The position numbers and the translations under genes are program-made. Shown in pieces: positions 1 to 9,839 of a DNA stretch of 64,000 nt. Positions within the stretch are counted from its first letter, which is position 1, and each line of letters opens with the position of its first letter. The notes under the pieces were generated by a model. It searched no databases. It was not told the origin of the DNA and worked only from the letters and a program-made list of their open reading frames with translations. The stretch is from Saprospiraceae bacterium (GTDB taxonomy: Bacteria > Bacteroidota > Bacteroidia > Chitinophagales > Saprospiraceae), in NCBI GenBank assembly GCA_016717145.1, contig JADKGD010000022.1, positions 90,506-154,505 on the forward strand, given 5' to 3'.

Positions 1-912
1 ATTATGACGGGTAAAGAACTACTGCAGATCAGCCCCGAAGCGCTAAAACAACGCGTAAAAAGCACACATATTTTTGCTGAAGTGGAACCCCAACAAAAGG
101 AACGCATCATACAAGCATTAAGGAAGTCTTATACTGTCGCTTATATGGGTGACGGAATAAATGATGTGTCAGCCATTAATGCTGCGGACATAGGCATTTC
201 TGTTGAAAATGCGGTTGATATCGCTAAAGAAGCAGCTGATTTTGTATTGATGGAAAAAGATCTTTCCGTCATTTTAGATGGCATTATGGAAGGCAGAAAA
301 ACATTTGCCAATACCCTAAAATATATTTATATCAGTACGGGATCTACCTTCGGAAATATGTTCAGTGTCGCATTTGCTTCATTAATCCTCCCATTTTTAC
401 CAATGCTTCCAAAGCAGATCTTACTGACTAATTTTATTTCCGACTTCCCATATATGATGATTGCTTCAGATAATGTTGATACAGAACAATTGGAAAAGCC
501 GGGCAAGTGGAATTTAAAAGTCATCAATAAATATATGGTCATTTTCGGCATTCACAGTTCATTTTTTGATGTCATTACTTTTATCGTTTTGTTATACGTT
601 TTAAAAGCGCCTGAATCTGCTTTTCAAACAGCCTGGTTTGTTGAGTCAGTACTTTCAGAACTATGTATACTATTTATAATCAGGACACATAAAAACTTTT
701 TTAAAAGCCGACCTGCAAAATATTTATTTATTATGAGTGTTGTGGCTTTGATATTAACCATCGTGCTACCCTATCTTCCATATGCGGATAAAATTGGTTT
801 GATACCATTATCGGTCACTCAACTTTTGTCCATGTTGTCAATCGTGATGTTATATATTCTAACAGCTGACCTATTAAAAATTTGGTTTTTCAAAAAATAC
901 AGGCATATATAA
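1..912 (+). CDS. mgtA: MgtA-type magnesium/cation P-type ATPase, C-terminal part
   Basis: Cut by the window edge: the frame is open from base 1, so the ATG at 4 is internal. About 303 residues of a P-type ATPase of the Mg2+-importing (P-IIIB) type are visible. The P-domain hinge motif GDGINDVSAINAAD comes first, followed by about six hydrophobic segments. The sequences IAKEAADFVLMEKDL and GRKTFANTLKYI, and the tail with LPMLPKQILLTNFISD, resemble MgtA/MgtB rather than Ca2+ or heavy-metal pumps. The role would be ATP-driven cation uptake at the inner membrane. The phosphorylation site and N-terminal membrane helices lie upstream and cannot be checked. Family assignment is good; substrate is inferred. 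Confidence 0.8.
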   Translation: MMTGKELLQISPEALKQRVKSTHIFAEVEPQQKERIIQALRKSYTVAYMGDGINDVSAINAADIGISVENAVDIAKEAADFVLMEKDLSVILDGIMEGRKTFANTLKYIYISTGSTFGNMFSVAFASLILPFLPMLPKQILLTNFISDFPYMMIASDNVDTEQLEKPGKWNLKVINKYMVIFGIHSSFFDVITFIVLLYVLKAPESAFQTAWFVESVLSELCILFIIRTHKNFFKSRPAKYLFIMSVVALILTIVLPYLPYADKIGLIPLSVTQLLSMLSIVMLYILTADLLKIWFFKKYRHI

Positions 913-948
913 TTTCTTGGAAAACAAAGACCGTATGGAAGTAAATAT

Positions 949-2304
949 TTAACTCTTTTTAATTAAATATATATCATCTTTGTCTTTAATAAATATGGAT
1001 GCAACTGCACCTAAAATCATAAAGGCCCCTGACGTTACAATAGCAAAAATAGCATGATTCCCATATGCAAACTTGAGTAGTGGTCCACCGAGCAAACCAT
1101 TTGTAATCTGAGGAATCGTAATAAAAAAGTTGAAGATACCCATGTAAATACCCATTTTGTGTGCGGGAATAGCACCAGCCAGCATGGCGTAAGGCATTGC
1201 CAGAATGCTGGCCCACGCCATACCAACACCTATCATGGCATAGACAAGATAATCCGGATTACTCATAAAGTATATTGAAATCAGACCAAGTCCTCCTGCA
1301 AAAAGAGATATGGAATGGGTATATTTTCTCCCAATTTTTCTGGCAATAAATGGTAATAAAAAAGCATACGCAGCGGAAACTAAATTGTAAATACCAAAAA
1401 CAAAACCAACTTTATTGCCAGCCACCTGATAGTTTGGAGAAGTGGTATCATTTGCAGCCAGTCCATAAAGATGTTCGGCTATTGCCGGTGTACTATACAC
1501 CCACATTCCGAATAATGCAAACCATGAACAAAATTGAACCAAGCCAAGTTGCTTCATGGTTTCAGGCATATTTCCAAAATCTTTTATGATTGTTGTGATA
1601 ACATTTGATGGCAGCTGGCTGGTATCTTCAATTACATTGTCATCAAAACCGGCCAGCTCGTCGGGCGAATATTCACTTGTTGTAACAATCGTCCATATTA
1701 TAGCACCTAATAGCAACAAAGCACCAACAAAAAACGCATAAATTACATTGTCCGGTACACCACCATCTAAAGCTTGTTTGGAAACACCAAACCAATCACT
1801 AAGCACTGTCGGCAACCAGGATCCGGCAACAGCGCCAAGACCGATCAATACGGTTTGAATAGCAAAACCAGCTGTGCGTTGATCGGTAGATAGTTTATCA
1901 GCTACCAAAGCCCTGAATGGCTCCATGGCTACATTAAACGATGCATCCATAATCATCAGCATACCTGCTCCTACCCATAATGCAGGCAAAAACGCGGTAA
2001 ACAATGCTGCATTCGGCATAAACATAAGGCCTAAGGAAGCCATTATGGCACCAACTAAAAAATATGGTTTCCGTCTTCCCAATTTTGTCCATGTCTTATC
2101 ACTGTAGTGTCCGATCAAAGGCTGAACAAGCATACCAGTGATGGGTGCCACCAACCAAAACCAACCAAGCTGATGTGTGTCGGCTCCCAATGTTTGCAGG
2201 ATGCGACTGGCGTTGGCATTTTGCAAGGCAAATCCCGCTTGAATACCGAGAAAACCGACACTCATATTCCAGATAGCCGCAGTCGACAGAATAGGCTTAT
2301 TCAT
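949..2304 (-). CDS. MFS sugar transporter (SLC45/GPH-like)
   Basis: 451 residues with about 12 hydrophobic helices. The loop between helices 2 and 3 reads GHYSDKTWTKLGRRKPYF, the D-x(n)-GRRKPY signature of the SLC45/GPH-like branch of the major facilitator superfamily (sucrose and maltose carriers). It probably imports a disaccharide or oligosaccharide with protons at the inner membrane. It lies 27 bp downstream of a GH13 lipoprotein gene on the same strand, so the two probably form a starch/maltodextrin operon: the lipoprotein trims glucans and this carrier takes up the product. The exact sugar cannot be read from sequence. Confidence 0.82.
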   Translation of the reverse strand: MNKPILSTAAIWNMSVGFLGIQAGFALQNANASRILQTLGADTHQLGWFWLVAPITGMLVQPLIGHYSDKTWTKLGRRKPYFLVGAIMASLGLMFMPNAALFTAFLPALWVGAGMLMIMDASFNVAMEPFRALVADKLSTDQRTAGFAIQTVLIGLGAVAGSWLPTVLSDWFGVSKQALDGGVPDNVIYAFFVGALLLLGAIIWTIVTTSEYSPDELAGFDDNVIEDTSQLPSNVITTIIKDFGNMPETMKQLGLVQFCSWFALFGMWVYSTPAIAEHLYGLAANDTTSPNYQVAGNKVGFVFGIYNLVSAAYAFLLPFIARKIGRKYTHSISLFAGGLGLISIYFMSNPDYLVYAMIGVGMAWASILAMPYAMLAGAIPAHKMGIYMGIFNFFITIPQITNGLLGGPLLKFAYGNHAIFAIVTSGAFMILGAVASIFIKDKDDIYLIKKS

Positions 2305-2331
2305 TTATAATTGTTTATTTATTTAATGATA

Positions 2332-3711
2332 CTATTTTATGACTAAAAATTCCCAAGGCCCTAAACTTATGTCGTTTCCAGGCATATATTTTATATGTTT
2401 ACCACTGAATATGTCTGTTCCCTCGATGACAATGTCTGATTTTTTTACTTGTTTTTGTTTACTAAGATTTAGAATGACAGTGATTTTATGACCGTCCTTT
2501 TCTCTGGTAAAAGCATAAATATTGTCATCGTTTAAAATCCTTAACATTGGTCCACCATAATCACCATTCCAAAGTGCCGGGTTTTCATGTTTTAATGTAT
2601 TGAGCACCTTATAAAAATCTGCATAGGCATAATCTTTAAATCCAATGTCATCTTTTTCAAAAAACTCCAGACGTTTTGGCATTGGTTCCTCTTGTCCGCT
2701 GTAAGTCAACGAAATGCCATCAATAGTATTAACCAGTACCGCAAATGCCTTGTGTGCTTCACCCATACGTTCTATTTCAGAACCCGACCAGGAGTTTTCG
2801 TCATGATTTGAAGTGAACATCAGGTAAGAACCTTTGGATGCTTTGGGTTTGTCGTGAGTCATCCAGGCATCAATAGTTGAGGCATGTTTTTTACCTTTTG
2901 CTATATCATTGAGTGTATGATGAAGTGACCAGGCATAGATGCTGTGAAAACAATCCTGATTGACATGGTCATGCACTTCAGACTCTGCAAGGAAAAACAA
3001 ATCAGGTCTTGCTGCGCGTAACGCAGGCATAGTTTCTTTCCAAAAATCCAAAGGTACCAGCATCGCCATATCATACCTGAAGCCGTCAATACCATGTTCA
3101 TTTATCCAGTATAACATATCTTGGGTCATTTCCTGCCTCATAGCTTTATTATCATAGTTAAGATCAGCCACATCAGCCCAGCCCATAGATTCACCATGTT
3201 CATTGAGTGGATCTATGATATTACCCAATGAGTCTTTTGTATAATAGTCAGGGTGGTTTTTTATCCACACGTGATTCCAGCCTGTATGATTGGGCACCCA
3301 ATCTAAGATAACTTTCATACCAAGTTTATGTGCTTCGCTGATTACTGACTTAAAGTCATCCATAGTCCCAAATTTTGGGTTCGTATGTCTAAAGTCTGAT
3401 ACTGCATAATAACTCCCCAGACTTCCTTTCTTTTTGGTCTCACTAATAGGGAATATGGGCATAAACCACAATATATCAACACCCATACCTTTCAACCTAG
3501 GCAGATGGGTTTTGAACGCATTAAATGTGCCTTCCGGTGTGTATTGCCGCATATTAACTTCATAAATATTGGCACTCTTAGCCCATTCAGGTAAACCAAA
3601 AGGTGTTATTTCTTTTTGCTCCATATCTTTATTTTCGCTTGGTGATTTACATGATAAAAAATACAAACTACATAATATAATTATAATGATGTATTTTCCT
3701 ATATTCAACAT
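2332..3711 (-). CDS. GH13 alpha-amylase family lipoprotein
   Basis: 459 residues. The N terminus is a lipoprotein signal peptide ending in FLSC (Cys21 as lipid site), so the enzyme is probably anchored in the outer membrane or periplasm. All GH13 core motifs are present: region I DWVPNH (137-142), nucleophile Asp214 in GFRYD, acid/base Glu243 in FFLAES, and transition-state Asp304 in TSNHDE. The C terminus is a beta-sandwich domain. It should hydrolyse or rearrange alpha-1,4-glucans. It precedes a sugar MFS carrier in the same orientation. The exact specificity (amylase, maltogenic, trehalose-related) is not resolved. Confidence 0.88.
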   Translation of the reverse strand: MLNIGKYIIIIILCSLYFLSCKSPSENKDMEQKEITPFGLPEWAKSANIYEVNMRQYTPEGTFNAFKTHLPRLKGMGVDILWFMPIFPISETKKKGSLGSYYAVSDFRHTNPKFGTMDDFKSVISEAHKLGMKVILDWVPNHTGWNHVWIKNHPDYYTKDSLGNIIDPLNEHGESMGWADVADLNYDNKAMRQEMTQDMLYWINEHGIDGFRYDMAMLVPLDFWKETMPALRAARPDLFFLAESEVHDHVNQDCFHSIYAWSLHHTLNDIAKGKKHASTIDAWMTHDKPKASKGSYLMFTSNHDENSWSGSEIERMGEAHKAFAVLVNTIDGISLTYSGQEEPMPKRLEFFEKDDIGFKDYAYADFYKVLNTLKHENPALWNGDYGGPMLRILNDDNIYAFTREKDGHKITVILNLSKQKQVKKSDIVIEGTDIFSGKHIKYMPGNDISLGPWEFLVIK

Positions 3712-3905
3712 ATGGTAAAATTTTGGATAAAACTATAACTTTTTCAGCATGTAAAAAGAAATTAATAAAAAAATAATGTGTCAAGCTGACATTTAATAAG
3801 CAAGTAGTATATTTTCTTCTATAATAAAATTTGAAACCAACATACGCTGTTGGCTGTATTAGGCAGTATATTTGTTTTATTTTTAAAAAGAAAGATGATC
3901 TATAA

Positions 3906-4634
3906 TCATCCAAAATGCTTCAAAAAAATTACTTCTTTTTCTGTCAAAAATCTGCTCCAGCCGCGTTTAAGGTCTTTTTTAGTGAGGCCTGCGTAGTATG
4001 TTCTGTCCATTTTTGTAACGACGTATCCAAGTTTTTCAAATAGCTGATACAACGTGCTGTCATTTCCTATATGTATTTCTACACCTAAGGCTTGTTCACC
4101 CAAATCTTCGATTCGATCAATACCTGTAATGTTATACTTTCCACTTGTACTACGAATGCCTTCTCTGATCTGAAATAAATCTTCATCAGATATTTCTTTA
4201 TCAAGCAAGACATGATACATTTTTTTTATCCTGTGGTCAGGATGGTGATATTTATCCAGCACTTGATTATCATTGGTCAGAATGACGAGGCCGGCAGTTG
4301 TTTCCTGAGGCATATCCAGAAGCTCGACTTTAATATCAGTTTTTTTGCGAATGAGCGTCATAACATCAGGTTTGTTTGCCTCACCAGGGTGGCTGATTAC
4401 CATGTTTTTGGGTTTATTAAACAAGAGGTATACCTTAACTTCTTCAATTTCCACAAGTTTGCCCTTATAATACACCTTATCTGAATTCTGAAGTTCGTAA
4501 AAAGGATTTCTCTCCACGACCTCATTGACGGATATTTCGCCTTTTTTGATTAGATCTGCTGCTTTCCTGCGATTGCAGATGCCGCAATGCGCAATAAATT
4601 TATTTAGTCTTAATATCTCTTCTTCCGGTTCCAA
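3906..4634 (-). CDS. S4-domain pseudouridine synthase-like protein, altered active site
   Basis: 242 residues. Residues 8-60 form an S4 RNA-binding domain (LRLNKFIAHCGICNRRKAADLI). Residues 67-240 follow the RsuA/RluB/RluF pseudouridine synthase fold (LLFNKPKNMV, ending in YVVTKMDRTYYAGLTKKDLKRGWSRFL). The catalytic GRLDxxTxGL motif is replaced by LLDMPQETTAGLVILTND (residues 105-122). In an ungapped alignment Gln110 takes the place of the catalytic Asp. Asp107 could serve only with a three-residue insertion. A normal active site is seen in the second synthase at 26993-28270. This one may be a non-catalytic rRNA-binding factor or an enzyme with a shifted active site. Confidence 0.75.
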   Translation of the reverse strand: MEPEEEILRLNKFIAHCGICNRRKAADLIKKGEISVNEVVERNPFYELQNSDKVYYKGKLVEIEEVKVYLLFNKPKNMVISHPGEANKPDVMTLIRKKTDIKVELLDMPQETTAGLVILTNDNQVLDKYHHPDHRIKKMYHVLLDKEISDEDLFQIREGIRSTSGKYNITGIDRIEDLGEQALGVEIHIGNDSTLYQLFEKLGYVVTKMDRTYYAGLTKKDLKRGWSRFLTEKEVIFLKHFG

Positions 4635-4658
4635 ATTAATACGTATAAAATAAAATAA

Positions 4659-6209
4659 TTAGAATGGTATGTCCAGATCATCACTACCCTGAATTTGTGG
4701 TTCAGAAGGGTTTTCATTCATCTTTGAAGGTCTAGTTATTATGCCACCTGCGCCAAATGGGTTGACATTAAACACATCATTCAAGTCATTACTAAAACCT
4801 CCCTCTCCAGGATCTTCAAACTTAACAAAGTGGGGTACAAATCTTAGATTGACTGTTCCAAGACTACCATTTCGGTGCTTTGCAATGATGATTTCGGTCA
4901 GATCATTTGGAGTATCCATATCTCCCTCACCAACACCATAATACCCTGGTCGATATATAAACGAAACGATATCAGCATCCTGCTCAATGGCTCCTGATTC
5001 TCTCAAATCCGAGAGTTGCGGTCGCTTCTCTCCTCCCCTGCTTTCAACAGCTCGCGAAAGCTGCGAAAGCGCTATGACAGGCACGTGAAGCTCTTTAGCC
5101 AGACCTTTCAAAGCCCTTGATATAGAAGATATTTCCTGTTCGCGATTACCCCGCTTATCATTAGGTGCACCAGCCATCAACTGAAGGTAGTCAATTACGA
5201 TCATGCTGATATTGTGATTTTGTTTGAGACGACGACATTTAGCCCTTAATTCAAAAATATTAATGCCCGGAGTATCATCGATAAATATGGGCATTTGGGA
5301 TAATTTATCTACCGAAGCATGAAGTTTTCTAAATTCAAATTCTTCGATTTGCCCATTTCTGAGCTTACTGGAATTTATCTCTGCTTCCATAGATATCAAT
5401 CTCTGTACCAACTGGACATTTGCCATCTCCAAAGAAAAAAAAGCAATGCCCTTGCCTGCCTGTGCAGCATTTTTGGCCAATGATAAGGTGAAGGCAGTCT
5501 TACCCATACCAGGTCTAGCTGCTATAATGATAAGATCTGAGGGTTGCCATCCATTGGTGATTTTATCCAATTCAGAAAATCCGGTTGTAACGCCAGTCAT
5601 ATCAGAACCTTTCAGGCTAACCAGCTCAATTTCCTTCATGGCTTTTACTGCCAATGAACCCAATGATTCGTAACCGGTATTTAAGTTTTGGTCTGTAATG
5701 TCATACAAGCCACGTTCTGCTTCATCAAGAAGCTCGAGTACATCTTTACTATCTTCAAATGCATCATGAATGATAGACGTTGACACCCTGATCAATTCTC
5801 GCTGAATAAATTTTTGGGCTATTATACGGGCATGAAACTCAATATTTGCAGCAGAACCTACTTTATTGGTCAATTCCATTAAATAGTTAATGCCACCTAT
5901 TTCTTCCAGTTTTGCTGCCTTTTTTAATGACTCGTGCACCGTCAATAGATCTATAGGTTGAGATTTGCCAAACAGATCCGACATGATCGAGAAGATTAGT
6001 TGATTTTTATCAACATAAAAACTTTCTTTTCTCAATATTTCAATAATGGAAGGAAAACCGTCTTTATCTATCATAATGGCACCAAGCACAGCTTCTTCCA
6101 ATGGAATGGCCTGAGGCTGAACTCTACCGTAAATAAGGTCTGCATCCTGCTTGGAAGCGCTTAGTTTGCCACTTATGGCTCTTAGTGTATTAGGGAAATC
6201 GGACATCAA
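4659..6209 (-). CDS. dnaB: Replicative DNA helicase DnaB
   Basis: 516 residues, typical for DnaB. The N-terminal domain (about 35-140) starts IPLEEAVLGAIMIDKDGF. A linker follows, then the RecA-like C-terminal domain with Walker A ARPGMGKT (231-238), Walker B MIVIDYLQLM, and SQLSRAVESRGGEKRPQLSDLRESGAIEQDAD. It unwinds DNA as a hexamer at the replication fork. The C-terminal tail ends LDIPF, an acidic hydrophobic tip. The upstream region carries DnaA boxes, so transcription may respond to DnaA, or the gene may sit at an origin. No intein is present, unlike in some DnaB proteins. Confidence 0.97.
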   Translation of the reverse strand: MMSDFPNTLRAISGKLSASKQDADLIYGRVQPQAIPLEEAVLGAIMIDKDGFPSIIEILRKESFYVDKNQLIFSIMSDLFGKSQPIDLLTVHESLKKAAKLEEIGGINYLMELTNKVGSAANIEFHARIIAQKFIQRELIRVSTSIIHDAFEDSKDVLELLDEAERGLYDITDQNLNTGYESLGSLAVKAMKEIELVSLKGSDMTGVTTGFSELDKITNGWQPSDLIIIAARPGMGKTAFTLSLAKNAAQAGKGIAFFSLEMANVQLVQRLISMEAEINSSKLRNGQIEEFEFRKLHASVDKLSQMPIFIDDTPGINIFELRAKCRRLKQNHNISMIVIDYLQLMAGAPNDKRGNREQEISSISRALKGLAKELHVPVIALSQLSRAVESRGGEKRPQLSDLRESGAIEQDADIVSFIYRPGYYGVGEGDMDTPNDLTEIIIAKHRNGSLGTVNLRFVPHFVKFEDPGEGGFSNDLNDVFNVNPFGAGGIITRPSKMNENPSEPQIQGSDDLDIPF

Positions 6210-6229
6210 TAAACTGAAAATAACTTATT

Positions 6230-6670
6230 ACAAAAAATATTAATGACAAAAGTAAAACATCTTTTCAAATCAGAATTATGCCAAATAATTAATCACTTGT
6301 TGGTATTTTGTGGATAAGTGATTTTTTTTGTGGATAACAAAAAATAAATGCAATTTTAAACTTCACGAATATATGTTTAAAAATACAAATGTAATCAAAA
6401 TATTTGAAAAATTTATATTCAATATTAGTATAATGCGTTCATAAATATATCATGTAGCTTCCATATAAAAATATATTATAATTACTAATAATATATAACT
6501 TATAATTTTATAAATTTTGATAAAGAAATTACTAATAATATTAATATAAGATTATGTGGATATTTAGTTATATAATTTTATTTATAATATGTTTATTTGA
6601 TTCATTGATATAAATTGATATGGAGAAAAATTAGATCTATGAATTCTGTGAATCCAAAAAGTATTGAGTC
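6230..6670. other. AT-rich intergenic region with DnaA boxes (oriC candidate)
   Basis: A gene-free stretch of about 520 bp between dnaB and a secreted-protein gene. Two perfect DnaA boxes (TTATCCACA on the minus strand) lie at 6309-6317 and 6329-6337, exactly 20 bp apart. A third box with one mismatch (TGTGGATAT on the plus strand) lies at 6555-6563 in the same orientation. Between and beyond them the sequence is extremely AT-rich, as expected for a DNA-unwinding element. Alternatively the boxes may only regulate dnaB. The dcw genes to the right run towards this site, which weakly argues against a bidirectional origin here. Confidence 0.45.
6247..6254 (-). promoter_or_regulatory. Possible dnaB promoter -7 element
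   Basis: On the minus strand these bases read TACTTTTG, matching the Bacteroidota -7 consensus TAnnTTTG, 38-45 bp before the dnaB ATG. No TTTG at the usual 17-23 bp spacing is obvious, so only half of the promoter is supported. Confidence 0.4.
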
Positions 6671-6710
6671 AAAATAAAAAAGCCTCAAAGTAATGTGTAC
6701 TCTGAGGCTT
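6671..6710 (-). terminator. Rho-independent terminator of the secreted-protein gene
   Basis: Minus-strand stem AGCCTCA (6709-6703) pairs with TGAGGCT (6687-6681). It is followed by a U-rich tract (TTTTTTATTTT, complement of 6671-6681). It sits 20-60 bp after the stop codon at 6732. Confidence 0.85.
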
Positions 6711-6731
6711 AGAAGGGGAATTCTATGATTC

Positions 6732-8941
6732 TTATCTGATTCTGGAAAGCATTCCTGAATATTGTGTATTGTTCATGATGATCTGATATAGCATCAATCC
6801 ATAGATGTCATGAGATATATCCAATGTTATATTATTGACACCTTTTGTCACCTGTCTATTGTATTGATTGATTTGTTGGCCATTACTATTGAATAACTTA
6901 ATCGAAATCATTTCGTCATTTGCTGCATTGACATCAAAGTTAAGCGCAGGACCAAACGGATTTGGATAAACCTTAATATGTTCAGTATTTTCAAATTTCA
7001 CCCGGTTTGTGACTCCAGCTTGAACACCTGAACCCGGGTCAATTGAAATATTTCCTTTTTTAATACCGACAAAGTCCACTGCCGCTTGTACCTTTGAAAT
7101 AGAATCCAGCACCACTTCATAAGGAAGATTGCCCTTAAGAACATCATCAGGTTTTGCGAATGTTGCTTTTTTATTTAACAGATACCACTGGTGCATTCCT
7201 GGCAATACCTGTCTTGCTCCCGTCACAAATTCCATCAGGATGTTTTGATCCCGAATGTCTATGATGCCATTTTCATCTATGTCTGATGCCAGATATTGAT
7301 AGTAGCTTGTAAATGTTACCTCACCCAATAGAAACTTTGTCAATAATTCAACATCTTTGCCATCTATTCCTTTTTTCACTTCATCGTTGTATTCAGCTGA
7401 TACCAATATCGGCTTATCATGAATGGCTATACTATCAAACAGATAAGACCCAGTATTGTCTGTTTTTGCTGTTTTTTGTACAAACACGACAGTTGAATCC
7501 TTCTTTTCTTTTATCGTAAGAACTGTAATGTATCTGTATAATTTATAACCGGAAGCATTGATAAAAGAGTCCAGTTTTAATGTTTCAGTAGTATCAAATT
7601 TTGATGTATAGGTCACCATAGGGTTTTTATATTTTAAGGTGATCACCGAATTTTTTAAACCAAAGTCAGCAGCTGTCGAAACATTTCCTTTTAAGCTGTA
7701 CACTGGTATAACAGGCACAACAGGTTTGGGATGACAGTCAGGAATATTGGCTCCATTATTCTGAATGGTGACTTTGACAATACAATACGATTGCGCTCCC
7801 TTGATATCAGTTACCCACATTTCAACATTATTTGTACCAATATCATCACAAGTAAATGTTCTGCTCGTCTTTGTTACATCTTTAGTAAAAGAAAACTTTA
7901 ACGGACCATAACCACAAAGTGATTTACTACCCTTATCAAAATCTTTTGCCCAAAGTTGCACCATACCATTATCTACTTTGCCATCATTATCAGTATCTAC
8001 ACCCATAAGCGCGGTAATCAAACTTCCTATACAATATGGTGTGGGTTTATTAGCATTTTTAACTACAACATTTGTCACACAACTCTTCAATTTGTTACAA
8101 CCATATTTTACGGTATAAGTAACTTTGGTTGTACCTATAGGATAGGTACCCGAAATGTTGTTACCTTTTGAAGTCGCATAAGGAGAGTTGTTTGTAATTT
8201 CAAAAATGCCACCACAAACGCTTGGATCAATCATCAAAGGTGTTGCAATAACATTTGCATCTTTACAATTAAAAGAATTTCCAGTAATCTCGGGTGCACA
8301 AACCAATTCCGGCGGTACTTTGCTGACAATAATCAGATACTGTACTTTGGTATAAATTCCATAACCACTTGTCGGGGTATAATTGCACCAGTCAAGTACT
8401 TTCCACGTACGCATGATTTTTTTACATTGGCTATTAACTGTAAATACCATATCACTGTATGATTTACCTAACATAGCACATTCACTGTCATTCCAGGTCG
8501 GGTAATTGTAAGGTGGTGCAAGGTGATATGGATTGGTGTCCGGATTACAACCTTCAAACTCGATGTCCTCAGGCCAAACTATATTCGGGCCACCAGTACC
8601 GGTTGAAGATACATAAATGGTCTGAGTGCAACTTCTCCATACCCAGTAATTGTCTTCGACCATCCAGGTCCTTGTTATATATCCGGTATTACAACTATTC
8701 AGAAAATACTGAACAGTTGGCGTTCCCGCCGAATAAGTATAATTGCCATAGGTATAAGTGGCATTACCATAAATGGACAGGTTCCACAACTCGTCTGTAC
8801 AACTCACGTACTGATTTGGAGGACAATTCAATGTCCATGTCCACATAGCTTTTTTGTTTGAGCAAAATCCAGCATTAAAAAGAAGCTCGTTAACGTCAGG
8901 ACCAGTGTCAGGATGGTTAATTTGTTTTTGTTTGTTTTCAT
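6732..8941 (-). CDS. Type IX-secreted cell-surface protein, frameshifted after the signal peptide
   Basis: The main open frame (704 residues) begins at 8846 without a signal peptide. A signal peptide (MKTNKNKLTILTLVLTLTSF..., ATG at 8941-8939) is encoded just upstream in another frame. One extra A in the A6 run (8850-8855) would fuse the two as DFAQTKKAMWTW. The mature part holds Cys-rich HYR/adhesin-like repeats (to about 380), two beta-sandwich segments, and a dockerin-like loop DIDENGIIDIRDQN (about 520-535). It ends in a type IX secretion C-terminal sorting domain (from HIKVYPNPFGPALNF, with a final GxxxxxI-type strand). The protein is probably exported to the cell surface. Its function is unknown. 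Confidence 0.8.
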
Positions 8942-9287
8942 CTTTGTAAGACTTTAGAAAATAGTTAATAATTAAAATTTATAATATATTACGACAAAAT
9001 TACATATGTTTTATATTGATTGTATATATTTTACGATAATTTTTATAAATTTGGGTGCATACCCTTAAATTTTTGGTTAATATTTTATCAATAGTTTACA
9101 CATTATAATTATATTTAATATTACACGCAATGTCAAATATCCAATTGTCAATGATCTTTCTATTTTTTCGAAGACTTTTTGCTTAATTGAAAGCTGGTTC
9201 AAAAATATTTTAATTTTATTTTTTTGGTTTTTACAACCTTTTTCGTTTTCCATCGTCATTAACCTGAAAACGAAAAGCAACAACATT
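8942..9287. other. Divergent intergenic region
   Basis: 346 bp between the divergently transcribed secreted-protein and ECF sigma genes. It is very AT-rich. The plus strand has TAAATTTG at 9046-9053, which fits a -7 element but is 235 bp from the sigma-factor start. No RNA gene or repeat was seen. Confidence 0.3.
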
Positions 9288-9839
9288 TTGAAAGTAGTTG
9301 ATATTAATTGCGAATTGTACAAACTTATCGATCTTGTCATTATGCAAGACAGGCAGGCTCAAAAAGTATTGTATACAAGATATGCACCAAAATTACTTAG
9401 TACCTGCCGTCAATATATTGTCGATGTTCAATTAGCGGAGGATGTAATGGTGACCAGTTTTATGAAAATATTTGTACATCTGTCAAAGTATGAAAACAGG
9501 GGTAATTTTGAAGCCTGGATCCGCCGGATAGCTATTAATGAATGTATTTCATTTATCAGAGCGAATAAAAAGGTACGATATGTTGAAGAATGTGACATAA
9601 CTTCAGAGCATTCATCTGCTGACGGAGCTGTACATACAGAAGATATCCAGCAAATGATCGATAAGTTACCTTATGGCTGCAAGATGGTTTTTAATCTTTT
9701 TGCAGTGGAAGGGTATAAACATATGGAGATTGCAAGCTTACTTAACATCACGGAAGGAACTTCCAAATCACAAATGGCATATGCCCGAAAATTGTTACAG
9801 CAAATGCTGAAAAATGATCATAAAATAAATCATGGATAA
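9288..9839 (+). CDS. ECF-type RNA polymerase sigma factor
   Basis: 183 residues. Region 2 includes YTRYAPKLLSTCRQYI, AEDVMVTSFMKIF and GNFEAWIRRIAINECISFIR. Region 4 includes LPYGCKMVFNLFAVEGYKHMEIASLLNITEGTSKSQMAYARKLL. There is no region 1 or 3, as in extracytoplasmic-function sigma factors. It overlaps the next gene by 8 bp, and that gene encodes a one-helix membrane protein, so the pair looks like a sigma/anti-sigma module with an outer-membrane protein as third member. The start could also be the ATG at 9342. Confidence 0.9.
   Translation: MKVVDINCELYKLIDLVIMQDRQAQKVLYTRYAPKLLSTCRQYIVDVQLAEDVMVTSFMKIFVHLSKYENRGNFEAWIRRIAINECISFIRANKKVRYVEECDITSEHSSADGAVHTEDIQQMIDKLPYGCKMVFNLFAVEGYKHMEIASLLNITEGTSKSQMAYARKLLQQMLKNDHKINHG

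Noticed and set aside
3668..3913. Open frame of 81 codons between the GH13 and S4-protein genes
   Set aside because: Composition is unlike a protein, it overlaps the GH13 signal peptide region in another frame, and no motif or start context supports it.
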